Part shown: piece by piece, positions 56,851-64,000 of the stretch
Numbering within the stretch: the stretch's first letter is position 1
Layout: the number at the start of each line of letters is the position of its first letter
Source of the DNA: Notospermus geniculatus
Lineage: Eukaryota > Nemertea > Pilidiophora > Heteronemertea > Lineidae
DNA length: 64,000 nt
Assembly: GCA_002633025.1 (NCBI GenBank)
Contig: NMRB01000021.1
Span: 487,356-551,355 of the forward strand
Reading direction: 5' to 3'
Made by a program: the position numbers and the translations under genes
The notes under the pieces: model-generated
Told to the model about the DNA's origin: nothing
Database searches by the model: none
What the model saw: the letters and a program-made list of their open reading frames with translations, nothing else

Positions 56851-59800
56851 CTGGCAAGAAAAAGCTGAGGTTATTCTCAGAGAAAGCCAGGGGAAGCCGT
56901 GTGGGCCCAAGAAGTTAAACGCAAGGTGGCCTTTTCACTGACATCAGTTCTCTTGCAGCAGTCAAGACGAACCAAAATTACCATCCGATAAGCCTGAGAT
57001 AATGGCTGTGGAATCTGAGCAAGAAGTTCTTCCTTCATTTAGAACTAACATTAACTCAAGAATAAGAATAAGTCAGGCCAAGAATCCTTCACACGGAGCG
57101 AAGTAAGAAAGAAATATGTAAAGAGAATCATGTTGTGAAAAATGCTAAGAACTTCACGACTAACTTTCTGACCCGCGGCTACCTTTAATTGGTTTAAAAC
57201 GTAAGACTTTGGATGCGGGATTCTTCAGACCACCTGTTAAGATATTACAAGCACTACGGGCTACGTTTTGCTTCCCTGCTCCGCTGATTCACTGTGCAAT
57301 GTACGTCGGAAATGAAGAAGACGCCTGTCTACTTTCCCATGCAACTCTTGTAAAATATTCAACAGTTGAATTAGTGTAACGACGCTTTGCCCCGTGAAGC
57401 AACAGAAGTGTGCATCGGAGAATAGGGCATATTATGCAAAACGTATTGGTACAAATGTTCAACTGAAAGCAGTGAATGTCTTCATGCAAAACTATCGCAT
57501 TTTATTCGGTGATTAGGAATATTGGCTGCGTAACTAAATGGATGTGTCGAACCTCCCTAGCATTGCCGTTGATTTCACACTGCTATCGTTAGCTCCTATG
57601 TCATGCAGTATGACATGCATGCTCTGCATGACAATTGTCTAGACCTCACGTTCCCGTACTACATACCAGTAGTAACCAGTTAGTTTCCAACAATGAAGCG
57701 GTCTGAATTGGCTAACATTAACATTGGCTTACCAACAGCTCTACATGTGTAGGTACTCTTGTTTTCATTAGCCCGCTAAGTGATTTTCTGTTTGTATCCG
57801 ACTCGCAACATTTACTTCATATCTCACAAATTGGATTCATAAGCGCGCGGGTAACGCTACCCAGGTTTCTCTGTGTAGATACTAACAGATAACCATACAT
57901 TTACCTTGGAGCACGCAGATACGATTCTACCAACACTGACACTAAAAAATGAGCCCCAGATTCCGATGGTGAGGACCTGTGTGGCCTCAGGTACATTTCA
58001 AAGCGCTAGGATGTATGTAGAATCGGATACTGTTCGTGAATTAGTAATTAAAATTCATTCCAATCCTGATCATAACCGTTCACAACGCATGGGCTTCGTA
58101 ATGAGGACTTTTCTTCGCTGGTAGCTACTACATCGGCAGTGTCGGACCTCTGTACATACATGTACAATGTAACTGCGATTTTGATGTAGGCTACCTTTTC
58201 AGATGTGTAGCTACGGCAAACTTTTAGTTCGGAGCCAAACATTCGGACGAATTGTTTATTGTTTTGTTTTCAAGCCAGAGGGAAATCATGGTTTCATAAT
58301 TTGCTATGATATGCATATTTGATATTGATTCCGCTTTTAGAATGCTCAGGGGTGTGGGTTTATGGCAATGAGACGTCATCTGGCGGGGTATTTTTGGCGG
58401 AGAAAAGAATAGCATTGGAATCTGCTCTCTGAGTTGATGATTGCCCAAGAGTGATCTGGGGAAAAGACTTCGTACTTTAAAATAGTTGCTGTGGGATCTA
58501 GGGATGGCAACAAAGTTAGCTATTATAGCTGTCTCTCAAAGATGTAATTAACTCAAGTGTCCTTATAGAGAAATGCAGATGTTAATGTTACATTCGAACA
58601 TGCCTTAATAGTCCGCTTTTAAATGTCGCACGTACATTACAAATGCAAAATAAAAAATGGTATATCTAATGGAAAATATTCTGTATCAGTTTACTAATGG
58701 CATTTTAGATTCTCGGGCATATAAAAAATGAAATATACGGACGGAGCTCACTCAATCATTAAATTTTTCTTTCCAATTTATATTCATTTCTTGAGCATGT
58801 TGAAGAGATGGAGACGAATGTGATTTTCGTTTTTTGCAATGAATTTGTGAGACTTTTAATGGCTTCTTATCGGTTACTATCAAAAATATCTCAATGACTT
58901 CACGTAATAGATGTAGATATGAATACATTGAAACAGTCATTGTATAAATGGTTATGTTTCGCCGTCTCTGTGTGTCAGTAGTTACATGTACGATGTTCAA
59001 TGAAATGGCGTTTCCCAAATATTACTACCGTACAAAAATTCACGACTAAGGCTATGTTTTTGGCCTAATTCTAACGTGTAATTGGCGTCGTCGTCACACA
59101 CAAAAACCCGTTCATCTAATTTCTGTCTGAACCCTAATCACGTCATCCGACCATCTGAGATCCAATAGCCATCACAAAGAACGCACCATAGAATATCGGG
59201 TCATAAAATCATGCACATGATGTCGTTCTTGGCCGGAGGATGCATCCCTAAGGGTCGATCAAGTCTAGCTCGCATCTGGTGACTCTGATTGTAAAAGGAT
59301 GGCATCAAACCCCGAAGGTACGGCAATGAATCGATCTCAGTCAATTGGTAAGATCAGGGTATCGACTTGTCTCCGTGGAGGAATGCAGTTAGGATGTCAT
59401 ATCCACTTCCCTTAGAGATAGTGTCTTGAAGTATGGCCATCGCTGTATTTGATCGACTTATATGTAGGCAATTTTTTCCCAAAGCCATTTGTGTAAAATG
59501 CAGTATTTCTGTAAATCGTTTTTGTGAATGTCGAGTAGCTGAGGCTGTAAGGCGGTTGGATATAGTACTCCTAAGAAAAAGAACTCTGTTGAATGTGACA
59601 ATTGTCTTCAGCAACGCTGAATCTTTTTATAAGGTGCGGATAGAAAATGGATTTAGTTAAAAGCATTGGCCTATCAAAAACATTACAAGAGCAATGCTCT
59701 ACCATTGCAGCATTCCGTGAATGTAGCTGAATAAGCTTGGCTGTTGTGCCGGAACTCTCAAATGCAGTAGTCCTTGATCTTTCCTGTTCGTCCTTGAACC

Positions 59801-60541
59801 TTTTGTGCCCGAACTCGCGATTGCAATTGACCTTGACCTTTCCTGCTTCTCCTTGATCTTTTTAAATGATGAAGATTTCTCGCGCGCGGCAAAAACACTT
59901 GTTGATTAATTCGGTTGTTGAAAGACAAGAAAAACTGATACTGCATACACGTCCTCAACACCCTGATCAAACACTCCTGCCAATAGCGTCGATGCAAAAA
60001 CGCCAAAAACCGACAAACGCACGCGTCGATAAATTTGATTGATTAGAGCGAAAAAAGTGAGAAGTGGATTAAGGTTTTCTCGGCTGTAAGATAGGAATAT
60101 TCCATGTCGAATGTTCCTTCTCTGATAGCATCACTTTTGATCCTCTGATGTCAAACATTAAGTCGTTCTTCTGCACCTCACTGGATCGTGTAATCAAATT
60201 CTACCATGTTCCACGCCGTGCGCGATCTTAGCAAGTTTCGGAATGCCTATCTTGAGGTTATATATCTCTTCCCTCCAGCTGATATTAGGTAATTCCCTCA
60301 ACGATGGCGAGGTGATCGATCACTCTAAATGGAATAATAGAATTGCGTTTTTTTTGGAAATATTTCAAAGTGTCACGTTGAGGATATACGAGGATTCGAC
60401 GCCGGTTAGAAACTGGTCTTATTTTTTACTAAAATGCATCTCCGTGTTGTCAATTAAATCCCCAACTTTGATCACCGTCTAAAAGTATAGATGTGGATAA
60501 AAACGTGTAGCCTATCCCACGAACACCATTTTTTGTACTTT

Positions 60542-60617
60542 GTCGCCCAGTCTATTCCATATATCACAGAAATTGCGTTGTCGCCCAGTCTATTTCATAT
60601 ATCACAGAAATTGCGTT
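60542..60617 (+). repeat. Two tandem 38-bp copies
   Basis: GTCGCCCAGTCTATT and the following 23 bases occur twice in direct succession with one base difference. Confidence 0.85.
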
Positions 60618-63600
60618 GTAAGTAGACTCTTCGAAGAGTGCAAGCTATATACGAAAATTGAACTAAATTAGCCTCTGTGGCTGCAAAAAACGTGATAAAT
60701 CACACTAAGTGGAAGGAGGACGCGAATATTCATAAATCACTCATTTTTATTCAACTGCTTTGTCTTGCCTGTGTTCCCGTTTTATTTCTTCGAATCAAAC
60801 TCGTGTTGATATTCAGCCCGGGATGAGCTACAAGTCGATCTGCAAGGCAATGAATTATCTCCGTTTGTCACATTTTCAATCTCCGGGGAGGGAAGAGTTC
60901 CAAAGGAAATCGAAATAGCTAAATTGCGCCCAATGCAAGCAGACACTTTTCAAAAGGTTGGTGCTGTGTATATGAAGATACGAGTTATTGGAAAGCTTAC
61001 ATACAGTATAATATCCTTGCTTAAGAAAATATTATTTCAGTGGATATCCATGTATCGTGCATAAGATTGCATGGAATATTAGAAGTCAAGTTCAGTGGTA
61101 ATATCATACTATACTTTCGCATCTAAGAGGTCATTCAGCGACATTCAAGCTCAACCCACTTGCACAAACAGTAGAGGGACGCATTTTGCTAAGTCGACCG
61201 CTTCCATGCAGTACCTGTATTTAACAAACACCTTGTTGATCAGCAGGCCTAACATCATGCCTCGTCTCGTTGTCACTTTCACATTTAAATGTTCGTTCCA
61301 CGTGAATAACCTGCAGTCATTCTGATTGGCCGTGGCAGACTAGACCATTGCAGGATGGCGTTCGTACAAATGTACTTAACGTTAATAAACCGACCTCTCA
61401 GATGTAGAATACAGTATATCCGTAGGATTTCTTCAGTAACTCTGAGATCTTATGTGGTGACATGAATATCCTCATCTTATCCTTACAATTAGGGCAGGTT
61501 TACACTCAAGTCAAGAAGACGGTGTGCTTAACGCCTACAAAGTGGCCAGTGTTAGCATTCTAGCCGCCAGTTTTTGTTGGGTTTCAATCGATAGCTCTCA
61601 AAGCGACAGGCAGTAGGTTAAGAAAATGGTCTCAAGTGTAGTCTATGGTAACATGGGTGAAGTACTCATGTCACAGCTGACAGTTCCCTCTTGAAACTGT
61701 TTGCCTTGTATCAATCTTCCTGGTGGATCTAGAACGGCCACTGGCGGTTGACACTGCCATGACTGCCTTTTCGCTTCGCAATACATTGTAGTTCGGTAAT
61801 TTGGTAATTCTGTTGAGACTTCGAACGTTGGTGTTTTAATGCAGATCTTTATTAACTTACTACATTTGTACTGCACTAGTCTTGTTTCAGTGTTCGACTG
61901 TGAAATCTAGTACACATGTTACTGTTGTACATGTTCTGTAATCAAAGCAATCTGTTGATAAAGGTCTGCTGTGAACACTGGCAACATTTTTCCAACATTC
62001 AGACGGAGTAGCAACGTCTCATTGAACAGTGTCTAATGTCTACAGGGGGAAGGATACGTCCAACATTGGTATAATTTGTTGATCGGTGTAGGCCTACACA
62101 GGGTCAAAAGCTTGTGTTGCTCACTCAGGAATGTTGTTCAAATGATGCCAATATACATGTACACGCAGCTACATGTACAGTAAAAGCTCTGCCGTCTGTT
62201 TGGAGTTTCCCCTCGCCGTCTGCACTTTGACGACAAGCGTCTGTACTCTCCTCCTCTACTCAGATCATCCTACCAACCAGACGAAATCCTGTTTCTCGTC
62301 GCCATCAGACAGTCGACCGCCGCATCTTCATAATATTTATTCCACCCACAAAATTGAGCCGCTCTCCAAGTGCGCGGTATATATAATTTGGCACGCAGTC
62401 AGCTAGAAAGTAATTATTAATTTTTCCGTTATCGGCTGTGATCCCATATTGCTTTTTTACACTCTTCTTCGCACCGTGATCGACATCCTGAAGAGTTTGC
62501 CATGAGCTTATTGGTATTAACCCTATCTGGGGCAATACCGATATTGGGGGACCTGCTGAGTATGCTATTTGAGTATGAGAATATTAACTGTGGCGGAGAA
62601 TGTAACAGATGGGCCTTTCACTCCCCTCTTTTTAGAGTCGCCTCTAGCATTCACTATCAGGAATCTAATGAATGGCCTAATGACGATTACGAATAAGACC
62701 AAGCCTACAGTGACGTCGTATTTTTCTTAATAGATAACCGACAGCATTTTCCTTTTCCACGAAATGCATGCATAATGCATATGCCGTGTACATTACATGG
62801 ATAAGCACAAAAACGCTGACGGCTGATCTAGATTGCGTGTTCTCCTCTTGACGGTGAGAATGTGTCGTCAGATTCACTCTTCGTCATGTACAATGTAGTT
62901 GCAATGTTCTGAGACCGTGTAACTTCGTGCAACTAGAAGTCACAGGCCAAGTATACGATGGAATGGCTTAGCCTGTTCGGCTTTCATAGTGAACGGCTCA
63001 TCTTGGCTTAATTTCCAGGAAAATTTGTTTTTTTTCTCTTTGTACCAGAATCATTCGAGTACCGGTAACGAAGTTATCAGCATTACCCGGGAGGAGATCC
63101 AAAATGTGGAGGGTTGTTGGAAAAAATAAGAGTCACTTGGAGCAATGGTTGTCGTCTTTGATGTCCTGATACAGACCTGTGTGGTTTTGTCACAAGACTC
63201 CCGGCATTGCGTCAGATGAAAAGATGCCCTTGTGATGATAATCCTTGATTAATTAGCGTTTGACATTTGAAGTCACGATTTGGCTCTGCTGCAAGGGAAT
63301 CTATCAATGGTGTATCAGGTTAATAGGGAGGTCAAGAAACGTTATTAGAACGTCTACCAGAACGAGAACCTGTTCAAATCGTTGTCATTCTCTTGAGGCT
63401 TGAGATACTGCCGATTTGAATGGTTCAGTGTCGTTTCTCGGACAAGATGACAACTTATTCTGGTGAGTACCCCGCCGGCCTTTGACGTCGTCTGCCAGGG
63501 GATACACCACATCACTACTCGTTCTCAGCGCAAAGAATCGGTCGTAACCTCCCTAATGTCCAGCAGGATGATAAGGTTCGCAGAAATTCGAGAATTGATG

Positions 63601-64000
63601 CCATTATCCATTTGGAACTTGAGAATGCGAATGAAATAGGCGTATGTGGGCGATGTGACAGAAATTATTCAATCTCTGGCGAATTCTCAACGCGACCTGC
63701 TAAGGTGAGACTTCATCCAAGGTGAGACTGATAACTTTATTACAAAACCCTGATACAGTGCCTGACTTGATACCGAACAGCAATAACAGGAGCCTAGCTG
63801 CAGTGGTTCTGTCCATTCATTCGCCGACAAAGCTACGATGCCTCAGGCATATAATGTGAGCAAACGTTACAGATTGATGTTGAGACAAAGCTGAACGAAA
63901 GGTATACCGCTATGGCTCAATTGGTGAACATCAAAGAAGGCCTGATACATGTGCAAATACATGTAGAACCGGGTCTGTGCACTTCAAGAACGTTTAGCTA

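Larger units (their letters stand above)
40531..64000 (+). other. Mostly non-coding region (possible TMEM179-like intron)
   Basis: No plus-strand exon with clear homology was seen. It contains foldback 42489-42606, two allele-like tandem duplications at single-N joins, a 38-bp tandem pair at 60542-60617, and the few minus-strand exon-like ORFs listed separately. Confidence 0.4.

Noticed and set aside
1-64000. CRISPR arrays, rRNA, tRNA, bacterial operons
   Set aside because: None seen; the sequence is a spliced metazoan genome. Short tRNA genes could not be excluded by eye.

Overview
Eukaryotic (metazoan) DNA. It is intron-rich, AT-leaning in the introns, full of small foldback elements (MITEs), and has GT-AG introns throughout. 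Two palindromic words, TAGGCCTA and TACATGTA, are very frequent. Together with apparent high heterozygosity they suggest a marine invertebrate; an echinoderm or other deuterostome is my guess, at low confidence. The window is a scaffold of several contigs: single Ns lie at 713, 15093, 52652 and 55554, and a 740-base N run fills 5335-6074.

Region 1 (1 to about 26.6 kb) holds exons of one or more very large modular, probably secreted, structural proteins. The plus strand at 1-5163 has two exons of a His-His decapeptide repeat (PGE-x-x-x-x-HH-x), possible micro-exons, a helical exon and a 14-residue Cys exon. A 13-residue Lys/Pro/Thr repeat exon lies on the minus strand (13180-15092). A series of phase-1 exons follows: a Cys mini-exon, a VWA-domain exon, nine more exons carrying CPxG...C knuckles, and a final exon of about 1590 residues (21395-26157) rich in Ala/Pro/Lys. 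The VWA-to-final-exon part is present twice, inverted: minus strand 6075-11943 and plus strand 15162-22070. The contig ends and allele-like differences point to an uncollapsed, wrongly oriented haplotype contig. If that contig is flipped, the His-repeat exons, the Lys-repeat exon and the VWA/Cys/Ala-Pro-Lys exons line up on one strand in compatible phase. They could then be a single gene of more than 3000 codons.

Region 2 (26.7-30.0 kb) is intergenic and packed with foldback elements, several with clear target-site duplications (9 bp, 8 bp, TTA).

Region 3 (30008-35859, plus) is a complete triokinase/FMN cyclase (dihydroxyacetone kinase, TKFC) gene of 17 coding exons plus one duplicated exon. 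The two copies are 185 nt each and look mutually exclusive. Exon 9 carries a frameshift, either an error or a lesion. A 336-bp-arm inverted repeat lies in the likely 3' UTR.

Region 4 (37-64 kb) is mostly non-coding. It has a minisatellite-like array (38.2-39.1 kb), the first coding exon of a TMEM179-like membrane protein (40202-40530, plus), a few exon-like minus-strand ORFs of unknown identity, and two tandem allele-like duplications that each straddle a single N.
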